Assembly (NCBI GenBank): GCA_049724395.1
Contig: JAUGWO010000289.1
Span: 57,154-121,153, forward strand
Length of the DNA: 64,000 nt
Direction: 5' to 3'
Source of the DNA: Spongospora subterranea f. sp. subterranea
Lineage: Eukaryota; Endomyxa: Phytomyxea; Phytomyxea; Plasmodiophorida
The position numbers were made by a program, and so were the translations under genes. The notes under the pieces were generated by a model. That model was not told the DNA's origin. It worked only from the letters and a program-made list of their open reading frames with translations, and searched no databases. Below, piece after piece: positions 43,900 to 54,700 of the stretch (within the stretch, counting starts at the first letter, position 1; each line of letters opens with the position of its first letter).

Positions 43900-45819
43900 C
43901 AAATTTCAATCTTGAAACATTCGCATGTCCCTCCAGCGACGAAGAGGAAGTTAAAGGCGATGCTGACGCTGCCGACGAAGACATATCCGAGGAGCCAACC
44001 GCTCTCGTACAACAACTGGCTGCTCTTCAGTCTCGGTTGCCACCAGCAGCAGGTAAATCCCTGTATTGACTGAACAATCGGGTTACTTTTTTTACCATGG
44101 TTGTTGGGTTTCCCAAGTTCTTTGTTCAATTTTTGTTCCACAGAGTTACAAGTTAAGCTTCTTAATGTTGGGCAAACACTGGTTTTCATCGATTTTGATG
44201 GTATTACTTGTCATTCTGTTGTATTGCTCGATTGGCTCTATATCTTGTTCTCCAACTTGTTTGTCAATGTTTCCGCACGAGATTTAATGTGCACTACTTT
44301 GTATTCTCACTCACTATTTCGTTCATTTCAGTTTTCCCGCATTCTTTAGGCTATATTGCCGTTCAGTATTCTTTTGTTTTACTTTCGTTTTATCAGGTAG
44401 CTGATACTTTGTAATTTGTCTTAGAATCGCCCAAACCTCCACTCCGTCAATCGCCTGGTTTCGCTTCATGCGCTCCGAGCTCGTGGAAACCTGACACTGC
44501 TAAATCCCGCTCTCATATCATCCCAAGATTTGCATCTCTTTTATCACTCCAAATTTTGCCTTCCATGCAATCTCCGAACAATTTTGATCTCATCTTTGCC
44601 CAACGTTTCAAGGACGTTATCAATTATATGAGCCATCATATGACACATGATATCAATTATCATAAAACCTTTCTGTCAGCATCTCTTGCCGGTACATTTT
44701 CCGATTTTATTTACTCATGTTTTTCAAATCAAATACGTTGTTATCATCAACTCCCGGTTCGCGGTGCACTCGGGTCCTTTTCTCGTCCCTCTTGGGTAGA
44801 TTTGGGTTTTGTTCATTCACTAGACCCGAGTTGTAATTATCTTTATGCCCACATTGAAGTCAAACAGAACAGGACCAGTAATGCGTCGCACCAGTCACTT
44901 GGATATAGTGTCCACTCGCGATACCTGAATTCGGGAGCATTCATTGCCATCGTTTGTGTTTTGCATGCTGTGCAATTGAGTGTCCATGTTTTTAATGGCA
45001 CTTCAACCATGGCCGTCTGCGAACCTTTAATCGACTGTAATTGGTCGCATTTAGACTCAGTCGCATCATTTTTATCAGGGTTTCGGGCAGGATTACAATT
45101 CCTGCATGAATTGGATAAGGCATCCAGCTTGCTGGATCTACATTATTGTAATTCTCCACATCTTCCTTGCCCTCGCCTGGACTTCAATCGAGGCTTTTCT
45201 TTTTTGAAACGGTTTTCGGAAAGTGACGTGAACTATCGCATCTATCGTGTATCTGATGATCAGAGACCTGGACACGACCAAGTATGGAAATTCTTTGATG
45301 GTCTGGAGTGTTATCATATTCGACCAAACCTTGATTTGGTGCGAAATTTGCTCGACGAGTTTGCTCAGTGTGATAGTATTGGTGACCAAATTTTTATTTT
45401 AAACTATTCTTTCAGACAGGATAATGGTGGCTGGACTTCCAATGGTGTGATTGGTGTGAATTCAAAGGCTTCATAGACTACATCGCTTGTGTTTTGTTCA
45501 CGGTGATATTAGAAAGGCCAATCTTCTTCTCGACGCTGGCTACATCATTGACTTTGATTTTGCGCGCCCCATTGAAGAATGTCCTGTGTATCCTGACGGT
45601 TTCAATTCCCTAATCTCGGAGCGACATCCTGGTGCTCGTCCCAAATTTCCAATGGAACTTGAGCATGATTCTTATTCGCTCGCTGAAGTGCTCCGAGGTC
45701 AGGGCGTTCGCCCAACAATATGCGAGTTGGTCAAGGGAGGTGCGTTTCAACTTGCCATCGATGAATTATCGGTTGTTGAGGAAGATGTTAACATTATTAA
45801 ACGAATGCGTCATTCATAA
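43900..45819 (+). CDS. Crinkler-like protein with atypical kinase fold, multi-exon
   Basis: A first visible exon (about 43900-44049) is acidic with a short coiled coil (EEPTALVQQLAALQSRLPP), ends at a GTAAAT donor and is followed by an acceptor TTGTTCCACAG near 44150. The main exon opens after an acceptor near 44424 (ESPKPPLRQSPGF...) and runs to 45476. It is about 330 residues with little similarity until the end. The C-terminal frame 45487-45819 has RLCFVHGDIRKANLLLDAGY followed by IIDFDFARPIEECPVYPDG: the HGDxRxxN catalytic loop and DFD in place of DFG, as in the kinase-like domain of crinkler-type and other orphan kinases. A frame change at 45420-45480 needs a small intron or marks decay. 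Location and substrate unknown. Confidence 0.55.
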
Positions 45820-46314
45820 ACTCCATTGTCTCGTGTTTGGCCAGATAAATGCTAAATTCATCTTGATCTACCGAACGATGATCTTGACCATATGCTTTAA
45901 AGGCTTTAGCAATTTTGGAGAGCGATGATAAGTTTATGTCCACCTCTTCAACGGCATCTTCGAACCACGAAATTATGTCCTTTCGGTCAATTTTATATTT
46001 TCCTCCGGGCCCGAGATCACATCGTATTTTCCATGAAACATATCTCTCTTGAAAGCCTGTTTAAGCGGCTTGTTTGCAATTGAATCACAAATTTGAGGTA
46101 AACTTGTTCAGCCAGGCGGAATGGCCCTAAAGTAATATCGAGTTCAGCAGCCATTAAAAAGCGTGGCCATTCAAAATACGGACAACATCCCTGCTTATCC
46201 ATCTAATGTTTGGGATGAATAGTGACTCTGCTGGTTCCATCCCAATGAGAATATCGCCTAGACAGTGTACCATCACTAGTTCCGGTCATTACGATATACG
46301 GCACCATCCGACCA
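45820..46314. other. Probable Ty3/gypsy debris
   Basis: A minus-strand frame at 46017-46202 lies downstream of the gypsy RNase H fragment where integrase or tail sequence would be expected, but no motif is visible. Confidence 0.35.
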
Positions 46315-47114
46315 TTACAGTACATGCTTGCTTGCATCCTCTCCTCGATTCGATCCAACTCGAGCCACGTTAGTCGGTGCGATCAGATGCGATTCCCTCG
46401 GGTAATACTGCAAAAACATCTCATGCGCATTGATCAATCGCGTTAATTTAGCTAATGATATTGATTGACAAATTAGAGCGGTAGACTCGATACAAACTTG
46501 AAGCCAGTTAACCGGAACCGTTTGAGAAATAGATTCTTTGCGGATCGAGAATCGATGTCGCAGCAGCACTCTGATGAGCTACTACGGGGTGATACTACCA
46601 GAGTGAATCCCCATATTCACCTCAACTTCTGTCCGGATTTCCTCTGACTCATTGCCGAAGTGGGATATCAGAAAATCATACGCTGTTGATCTACTTAGTG
46701 GATTGCCGGTCTCCATCGCTGCTCGATGATAAAGCCCAGATGTTGACTTCGCCAGTCGTGTGCTGGATATCGAAATCATATTGAGGGAGGTGCATTTCCC
46801 ATCGGGCGAGGCGGTCCTCCGAGTGACGGGAAATTAATGATGTTCGTGATGTTGGGTCGAGAATGGTGACCAAGTTACGATGATCGGTAAATATTGTAAA
46901 TTGGTGCTGGGTCTGGAGGAAATGTTTTAAACGATGGACCTTTTCCACGATATGGAATCCCTCTTTCTCTATCGTTGCCCAGTGCAGTTGACTTTCTTTT
47001 GAATGCGCCATTGATAAAAGCCAGTGGTTCGTGTTGTTGTTCTGAAAATCTTTGGGCGGGATCTGCGTTAAAAAAACTGATCAGAAACCGTCCGACGCCC
47101 CAGGGAAAGAGCAT
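46315..47114 (-). pseudogene. Ty3/gypsy reverse transcriptase/RNase H fragment
   Basis: The minus strand reads from the end of RT into RNase H: QQHEPLAFINGAF (47040-47000), then SQLHWATIEKEGFHIVEKV, FTIFTDHRNLVTILDPTS and RLARWEMHLPQYDFDIQHTT. These are the classical gypsy RNase H and tether blocks. It is a different family from the neighbouring LTR element (FTDHRNL here, FTHHRNL there) and runs in the opposite direction. It is frameshifted around 47000 and lacks LTRs. Confidence 0.85.
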
Positions 47115-47182
47115 ACTCTTTAGTTGTCCTTAACGTGGGTCATTGGTTATCACTTTTAGACAACCTGAACCCGCGATTTTGA

Positions 47183-47187
47183 AAATG
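47183..47187. other. Target-site duplication, left copy (AAATG)
   Basis: AAATG directly precedes the 5' LTR and is repeated directly after the 3' LTR at 52524-52528, the 5-bp duplication expected for gypsy integrases. Confidence 0.9.
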
Positions 47188-47408
47188 TGTAACATATGTG
47201 TCAACGTATTGACCCTATGTTATAGCCTACGACAGGCTACCCTATTGTATTGGATATAGCTGGCAACGGAGTTCCTGACGGACTTTACTGACCAGATATC
47301 GGATCTAATACACCGAGAGTACCTATTGGCTCGGAATAGGAACATCTATTGTGTGTAAATAGCATCTATAGTAATCCACCTGACCAGTGTATACCGATGT
47401 ATGTTACA
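47188..47408 (+). repeat. 5' LTR, 221 bp
   Basis: Begins TGTAACA and ends TGTTACA, a perfect 7-bp inverted terminus with TG...CA ends. Paired with 52254-52523. Confidence 0.97.
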
Positions 47409-47865
47409 AAGAATTCTTTAGTATGAAAATGTATGTCATTTTATACAAAGGGAAGGATAGATCAGGGACGACACCGGGTGTCAGAAATGGCATGGACTGG
47501 TTGATACTGATTGCTGGATGATTCGTATTTATACAATAGTTATGTATTACGAATAGTGTCTGTTATGTATGATGGACACATGGACTCGACAACGTTAGCA
47601 ACAGATTCAAAACCTGTTGGTTGTGGGTAGACTATGGACAGTCAACGGTCAACAAATCGGTGATTTGAACGACCAGGTCAGATTAGGACCATGGGATCGG
47701 CAAGTTTCAGACAACGAAACTCCGTGAAAAACTGCGACAGTAGAGGGCTGCGGCACAGTGCCGTTAGAGATGTGCCACAGATTTTAAGAATCTGCAACCC
47801 GAGGTGAGACAACGCCCGGCGTCAGAAAAAAAAACGTTAAGCATAAGAATGGAAAGTTCTTATGT

Positions 47866-48777
47866 TTGTGTTACGGTTTGGAGGGACATAGTATGTCCAA
47901 GGGTCCACAGAAACCATCGAAGACAGAGATGGAATCGCTCTTGGTTAAACACAAAGACAAAATGAATGTTTTGTTTAAGAATAAACCATACAGCGATGGA
48001 CAGTATATGAGGATTTGTCGGATTGGAGTTGCTAGCATAGAGAGCCAACAGAACGGTGATCTTTATGTCAGGACTATGACAGGATCCAACAGTAGTGATT
48101 TCTACAAAGTGTCAGAACTGCACGAACCGTCAACTGCAGACAAACAGTTGAGTGTTAGAGTGTCGACTGCCGGAATGATATTTCCAGGGTTATTAGACAG
48201 TGGTACCCAGTCGACAGTTATACCGATGACCATTGCGAAGAAAGCGCAGAGGCTCGATGATAAGATCGGTATAAGGAAACTGGCAAAGGCAATTAAGTTA
48301 ATATTGCCAGATAAGACAGTGGCGGAAGCAACACATGAGATGTTTGCTGATCTGACCCTGTATACAGCAACGGGCGAACTGATCATTCGGAACCGGAGAT
48401 GTTTGCTGTGGGATTCACCATTAGATGAAATATTGCTAGGTGAAGATTTGTTGAAAGAGCTGGGGATAAATCCTAAGGAGGCTCTAGAGTCGCTAATTCT
48501 AAAGAAGACATTAGGCGCCAACAATGAGGATAACATCAGTCATTGGGATTTGTACAACGATGATGATATTATTATTGGGGAAGATTTCCCAGAAGACAGT
48601 TTGAAGTCAATGGAAGACATGATGTCGCGTGCTATTGATAACGGATTGCCTATAGAATGGCAAAGTCGACTAAGGAAGTTGATATGGAAGTATCAAACTG
48701 TTTGGAGAAGGTCGCTGGGACCTGATCCACCTGCAAATGTCACTCCTTTCGTAACGAAACCTGAGGGAAGGAGTTGA
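47866..48777 (+). pseudogene. Gypsy pol, end of gag and protease
   Basis: Starts with a decayed zinc-knuckle remnant (CYGLEGHSM), then about 100 residues to the aspartic protease site FPGLLDSGTQSTVIPM, a second protease block near DEILLGEDLLKELGI, and the linker to RT. The frame ends at 48777 and RT resumes in another frame. Confidence 0.85.
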
Positions 48778-48862
48778 ACCTGTTAGGTGCAAATCCCGAC
48801 GGTTCAGCAAGGAACATAGTGAGTTCCTGGCGACATTTGTCAGACTTCTGGAGAAATATGGA

Positions 48863-49999
48863 TTGGTTTATGAAAACTACAATTGTGAGTGGGCCTCTCC
48901 GGTTGTGGTGGTCAGAAAACCCGGTGGTAAAGGATTACGTATGGTGGTTGATTTGCGAGAAGTCAACGCTCTATGCAAGGCAACTGCATGGCCCATGCCG
49001 TTTCTTGAATCAATAGTCAAGCATTTGGGTGGCTCCAAATATCGGTTTTCTCTTGACGCTTTCAAAGGTTTCTGGATGATGCCACTTGACGCCGAATGCA
49101 AAGAAATGTCTTCTTTTATGACTGATCGAGGGGTTTACATTCCAACAAGATCCATTCAGGGAGCACTGAATTCTGCCACACAGTTCCAAGCTAGAATGCA
49201 TGAGATATATAGGGAACTGCTGTATCAATCATTAATAATATGGATTGATGACATATTGGGACACGCAGACACTCAAGAGAAGTGGTTCCAGGTGTTAGAA
49301 ACGACACTTAAATTGGCACAGGAACACGATATCAAATTCAACTTAGAGAAGTGTGAATTGTTCCAGATTAAGGCCAAATTCTGTGGAAGAATATTCACTC
49401 CTGAGGGTGTGAGGCATGATCCGGCTAGAGTTGAGGCATTAGCAAATATGCAGAAGCCAACGACAGCGCGAGACTTGCAACAGTTTGTTATGGCTATTCA
49501 ATGGATGAGTAGAGCCATTCCAGATTATAATAGATTAGTTCTGCCATTGCAGAATATCTATGAAAACGCAATGAAAGGTCAGCCGAAAAGGACCAAATCG
49601 GTGGCCAAGGGAATTTCATTGAGCGCGTTTGGTTGGAATGCAGTTCATGATGAACCATTCAGCAGTATGAAGGCTGCGATCAGTAGACGAACTCAGCTGA
49701 ACTATCCTGACGAGGATATGGTTCAATGTGTGTTCACTGATGCGAGTCAATATCATAGTTCTGGTATGGTGACACAGATTCCACATGAGGATGTTGGGAA
49801 ACTGCCGTTCCATGATCAGAGACATGAACCGTTGGGATTCTGCGGACACAGATTCCATGGATCAGAATTGAACTGGTCTACGCCAGATAAGGAAGCATTC
49901 GATATCTGGGACACAGTTAGGAAATTGGACTATTTAATTCAATCAATTAAACCCTTTCTGCTTTTTACGCATCATAGGAATTTGACTTCCAAGTATTAA
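48863..49999 (+). pseudogene. Gypsy pol, reverse transcriptase and RNase H
   Basis: RT blocks: SPVVVVRKPGGKGLRMVVDL, FSLDAFKGFWMMPL and LIIWIDDILGHAD (Ile-Asp-Asp, where Val-Asp-Asp is usual). RNase H: VFTDASQYHSSGMV, NWSTPDKEAFDIW and FLLFTHHRNLTS (the usual Asp of FTDHRNL is His). It ends at a stop near 49999, after which the tether resumes at 50034 in a new frame. Confidence 0.92.
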
Positions 50000-50033
50000 T
50001 CCTGAAAAATGCACGAAGCAAGCTGGGGAACGC

Positions 50034-51074
50034 TTGGAAAGATGGGGTATGGATCTCAGATCATTTAGATTCAACATTGAACATATACCAGGAGACATGA
50101 ATGTCTGGGCTGATATGATGACTCGATGGGGGGCTGCATTATCAAAATCAGACATTGATAATGGCCTAAGGGGATCTGGATGCGGTTCTGAGAGATGCAA
50201 TAGGATTACAGTTAATCGTCGTACTCAAAGGAGTAATGGATCGATAACTGATGAATCTGAGCATGTTGAGAATGATATCGATCATGATGCTAGGATAGAC
50301 CCAACTGATGCATCACTTGGACCTCAAAACTTCAAGGATCAATTTCGGACTCGACCCATGAGTAAGTTGGTGTGGCCAACTGTTGATGAGATTACTCAAG
50401 AGCAGAGTAACTGGATTAAGGGTCGAGACAGGGATTCCTTAATCTTGAATTCAGATGGGTTGTTGCTAAATCACTCAGACAAAGTGGTTATCCCAGATGA
50501 ATGTGACAATCTAAAGTCTAGATTGTGTGTTATTGCCCATGTTGGGGCAAATTGTGGACATTATGGAATTAATGTAGTACTCAAACTACTACAAGAACAA
50601 TTTCATTGGAAATCGATGATCGATGATGTCACATCTATATGTAACTTGTGTTTTCATTGCATTCCTACCAGAGGAGGGAAGAGAATCCCACGACCTTTTG
50701 GTGAAACATGTCATGGAACTAGACCAAATCAAGTATTGCACTTTGATTTCATGTATATAATGCCTAGAGTGAAAGGATCATATCATGAGTTTGAATGGGT
50801 TCTAGTTATTGTAGATGACTTGTCAGGTTTGGTTCACCTGACACCAGCAGTGACTCCTGATACGGAGACGACTGTTGATGCGTTGATGGAATGGCGATCA
50901 AAGTTTGGAACATCAGAGGTGTATGTTTCAGATCAAGCTTCTTACTTTCTATCAGAAGTAATGAGGAGCTTTGCCAAGAAAGCGGGTGTGGAACAACATT
51001 GGACCACAGCGTATATTCACTATCCTAACGGGACAGTTGAGGTTGTGAATAAGGCACTGAAGTCTGTATTTTAA
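50034..51074 (+). pseudogene. Gypsy pol, integrase
   Basis: A tether (RFNIEHIPGDMNVWADMMTR) leads to the His-His-Cys-Cys zinc domain (CVIAHVGANCGHYG... CNLCFHC) and the catalytic core with first Asp in LHFDFMY, second Asp in VYVSDQASYF and Glu in NGTVEVVNKA, all present. A TAA at 51074 separates it from the rest of the integrase C-terminus (51090-51512). Confidence 0.92.
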
Positions 51075-51089
51075 GCTCTGATTTCAGAG

Positions 51090-51966
51090 TTGAGGTGGAA
51101 TAAAGAGGTTTGGCCATGGTTGTTGAAAGCAATAGAACATGCTATGAACCATCGACCAAAGAAGCGACTGGGGTGGAAAGCACCAGTAACGGTTCATACT
51201 GGATTAAAGAGAGATAATCCGCTGGAACTTATCTTCAAAAAGCCTGGAGAGAACCTGGGTAAATGTCAGATGACAACAGAACAAATTGTCAGCAGAACTG
51301 AGACATTAGAGAGTGCTATGGAACAGCTGCACAAAGAAGTTGCGGCTATTACGAGTTCTGAAAGGACTCAGAATCGTAAGTTGCCAAAGACAAGGAAACC
51401 TCGGCAAAGACCGAATTTTGGTTTCGGAGATTTCGTCTTATGTAGCCCTGATGTTGAGGAGTCTGGACAGAAGCTCTTTCAGAGATGGAGAGGGCCATAT
51501 CAGAATTGTTGAGAATAACAATGGATATGTGTTTACTGTCATGAACTTAGTTGATAAGTCAATGCGGAAAGTTCATGGAGATAGAATCCGATTTTATGAC
51601 GATTCGAAGATGAATGTTACTGAGGATATTAAGAATCAGTTTGCATTTGACAATGCTACATTTGAAGCAGAGTTTATTGTGAACGTGAAAGTGGATTGGA
51701 AATCTCAATCGCTCGTAGCATTAGTAAAATGGTTGGGATTTTCACAGACCGAAAATTCCTGGGAGCCATTAGAGCAAGTTGCTCAGGATGCAAGGACATT
51801 GGTCCAAGAATTCTTGATTGCAAACAAAACTCATTCACTGAGAAGTCAGATTGAGGTTTTGTTGGAGAAATTGATGGACAAATCTATTGATGTGGTTGCT
51901 TCACCAGAGTTGAAGTGTAAGGCCAAGTCATATCCCAGGCGTCGGAAACTGAGAGCCCACAGTTAG
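51090..51966 (+). pseudogene. Gypsy integrase C-terminus and chromodomain
   Basis: Frame 51090-51512 continues integrase (NHRPKKRLGWKAPVTVHTG). The overlapping frame to 51966 carries FDNATFEAEFIVNVKVDW and a chromodomain (VALVKWLGFSQTENSWEPLE). Chromodomains guide integration to particular chromatin. A frame shift lies near 51500. Confidence 0.85.
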
Positions 51967-52253
51967 CCTACGATATGATTGAAGCAGTGTTGCGAGATTA
52001 TTATGAATTTTTTGGTTTAGTGAGTGAAAGTCTCACAGTACCTTGGATGAGGATCTATCATTCATGGTCTCAACAAGATAGTTAGTGAAGACTAGATTGA
52101 TATCAGAAACGATATTGATTAGGGAAAGTATAACCTACTTGTAAAAAATTCCTATTTTTTTGCATAATAATTATAGACGCAACCGGGCTTCAGGAAATTT
52201 CGGATTTTTAGTTAAAATTTTCATGGGTGGGGAATTTCTTTGAAAGAAGGAAG

Positions 52254-52523
52254 TGTAACATATGTGTCAACGTATTGACCCTATGTTATAGCCTACGACA
52301 GGCTACCCTATTGTATTGGATATAGCTGGCAACGGAGTTCCTGACGGACTTTACGGACCAGATATCTGATCTAATACACAGAGAGTATATTGGCTCGGAA
52401 TAGGAACATCTATTGTGCGGCCAATCCCCTCTACCGCGCGCGGTAGAAAAAAGCCACCGTCTATTGTGTGTAAATAGCATCTATAGTAATTCACCTGACC
52501 AGTGTATACCGATGTATGTTACA
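52254..52523 (+). repeat. 3' LTR, 270 bp, with a 42-bp insertion
   Basis: Same ends as the 5' LTR. It is longer because of an insertion at 52418-52459. The following AAATG (52524-52528) completes the target duplication. Confidence 0.97.
52418..52459. mobile_element. 42-bp insertion with 9-bp target duplication inside the 3' LTR
   Basis: The 5' LTR shows the empty site. Here 42 bp beginning CGGCCAATCCCC and ending AAGCCACCG are flanked by TCTATTGTG on both sides (52409-52417, 52460-52468). The centre is a perfect palindrome, CTACCGCGCGCGGTAG. A 9-bp duplication is the hallmark of Mutator-like transposition. Confidence 0.85.
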
Positions 52524-52528
52524 AAATG

Positions 52529-53663
52529 CCGATAAAGATGTTTGCAGAACATGGTCGTTTAATCCAAGACTCTGGTTTGCTTTGATTACACCGACGGATG
52601 TGGAAGCCTCAAGAATTACCCATGAAACTCAGAATCAGGGCTCGTCTACGCAGACTACCGACTAAAACATCAATGTTCTAAGTGTCTCCTGTTTTTGGTC
52701 AATTTGATCATTGGAACACTCTCTATCTATGACAGCGCTGATCTCAGTTCTCCGTTGTTCGTTTTCGTGTTTTCTCTAAATCGACTAATAAACTCTAAAT
52801 CGCTTCTCAATTCTTAGATTTATTGCCCATGATGTCGAGTTTGATCAGCAAACCATCTTGACGGGACTTAACGGTGATATCTGCTTCATGACCATGTGTC
52901 CTTTGCTCGTCTCCTTGTCTCTCGTCAGTGTGGAAACTCCCTTTCTTGAATTTCTGGGACGTCTTTACATTTCGCCCTCTACCTTCCAACTGTCGGGTCC
53001 CTGTTTTTACTCATGGTTTGACTGGAATTTGATACTATTGGCAAGATTACTGGATTGTTCCGGACATGATGGTGATTAATTGCTTGCTGAAAGCTTCTCA
53101 ACTAACCTGCTTGATATGAGTTTTGTCTCTGAATTCTTGAGTTTTTTTTTGCGAAGTGACGGTGGTTGGTCACACTTTCACTTGCTGTACTGCTCGGTTT
53201 CAAACGATTATGCCCTTTCAGGTCAAGGGACAGTCTTGATCGTTGTGTATGACCTATCAGAAGGTTTGAAGACGCGCAACTTATCTGCTGTTGCCCAGCA
53301 TACGTCTGAGTTAAAAATTTCCCAAAATTTATTAGCTGACATCCAGGATCTCAGTATCATGTGGACACGAAAGCATTCGATTCTGTCGTAAAAAGGGCAT
53401 CTTTCAGAAAATTCCTGCATAATCAATCAGGTAAACGGATGTTTGTTGAGCAGCCATCAATATATCTGATGGAAGACTTCGTTTTGAAAAGCACTTCATT
53501 TTGCCGGAAATGCAGCATCCGATACATGATTTGACGTAGCCTTTATCAAAGCAGGAAGGTCAGGCACCCCGTCCGAAGACGTGACTCCACTGAGTTAGCC
53601 GTTGCCCCAGTCGTGCGCTAAGAACCATACTTGCTATGAGGATCTGATTAAGAAACGCAACTT
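52529..53663. other. No firm gene
   Basis: A minus-strand frame at 52989-52807 ends with SRQDGLLIKLDIMGNKSKN and could be the last exon of a small gene starting at an ATG near 53007, but the splice does not keep frame. The segment 53480-53560 is related to 40741-40830. Nothing else is supported. Confidence 0.3.
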
Positions 53664-53666
53664 GTG

Positions 53667-54387
53667 ATGGTCAACGCTAGGCCATCTAATGGACGGCAGA
53701 AGCAACCAAAGTCCGCCTTACCCTGCCGTCACTGTCGCCATACGACCTGTAACGTTCATCATTCCACACGTTACCCAGTGTGGCTCCATCTGTTCACTGA
53801 TCTATTTTTGGCTGTAGGTGTTTGTCGCTCTCGTCGACCAGTATCCTATGATATCAATCCTTTTGCTCAAACCTTCGATAACCAAAGCGATGATGATGAT
53901 TTGGGGCGAAAAACGCCCTATGTAGAGAACCATCGGCGGGGTCCTCGTCCACCGCCCTCTCTACCATTTCCGACGACATTCATTACGAAACCTCAGCTGG
54001 ACAATTCCCAGCCAGCAATTGCCTTCTTCAAACAAGTTGCCGTTTCGAAGGCGTCAAGCAAATCAGATTTTGATGACGCGAAACAGCAGTTTCCTCAGAT
54101 ACGCGATGCCCATCATCGCGTGTCCAATTCGGAAGGCTGCTCTGACCAAATCCGGCAAGCAGCAATGACGGCATGGAATGCTGATCGACTTACAAATGCA
54201 GTGTGGTATATGGATCCCGTTCCAGTTGTGGTGAGGGTGGAGGCATCGCGTCGCAACTCCGGACGGAGCTCTTCGAAGTAGCGCCTGTAAAGCGATCCAG
54301 GTGACCATTGTCATAGCGACTGCCCTATCGGCTGTAATTCTGTTTGCAATTGGCGCTACACTGATAATCACCAAGATTATTTCCTGA
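53667..54387 (+). CDS. Putative tail-anchored membrane protein, unrecognised
   Basis: Exon 1 runs to 54230 and exon 2 is 54301-54387, joined in phase 0 across a 70-nt intron (donor GTGAGG, acceptor GATCCAG). The splice fuses a polar protein to a single C-terminal hydrophobic segment (VTIVIATALSAVILFAIGAT) with a seven-residue tail, the layout of tail-anchored proteins. The polar part has an NPF motif in SYDINPFAQTFD and an acidic run, a Pro-rich stretch and a helical region (FFKQVAVSKASSKSDFDDAK). It is not a clear SNARE because heptads and a zero-layer residue are not evident. The N-terminus is uncertain: an acceptor-like GGCTGTAG at 53811-53818 suggests that residues before about 50 may be intronic or untranslated. 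Confidence 0.5.
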
Positions 54388-54700
54388 AAGCCTACACGAA
54401 ATAGTAAAGCTGAGGTTGTATGCGATTTCAATGCGCACAACGAATTATTGTATACAAACCAGATCGGTCCTTAGTGTTCGCATGCTTCAAACCTCAAGAC
54501 CGAATACCTTATTTCAATTCTATGCAAACAGCTGCTCTGCGGAATTCCATGTCATGAAAAACTAAAATTGTGTAGAATCTGACCCGATTCTAAATACGTT
54601 TATTATTATAGCTAACGCTAGATACCAGCGGATGTGATGTTGCTTTGCAGTAATGGTTTTGCAATATATTCTCGAACATCCCTAATACAGAGGTTAATGT
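54388..54700. other. Intergenic, nothing seen
   Basis: AT-rich sequence between two convergent genes; no repeat, RNA gene or extra frame recognised. Confidence 0.4.

Larger units (their letters stand above)
47188..52523 (+). mobile_element. Chromodomain Ty3/gypsy LTR retrotransposon, 5336 bp
   Basis: Full-length element with two LTRs, matching 5-bp target duplications and a plus-strand pol in the order protease, RT, RNase H, integrase, chromodomain. The LTRs differ by four substitutions, a 2-nt indel and one insertion, so it is fairly young. Several stops or frameshifts break pol (near 48777, 49999, 51074 and 51512). Gag is essentially missing: only about 460 bases separate the 5' LTR from the first pol frame, and just a degenerate zinc-knuckle-like CYGLEGHSMSKG remains. 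I found no tRNA-like primer site after the 5' LTR. Non-autonomous as it stands. Confidence 0.96.

Noticed and set aside
48102-48536. 144-codon minus-strand open frame
   Set aside because: Antisense to the protease region of the LTR element.
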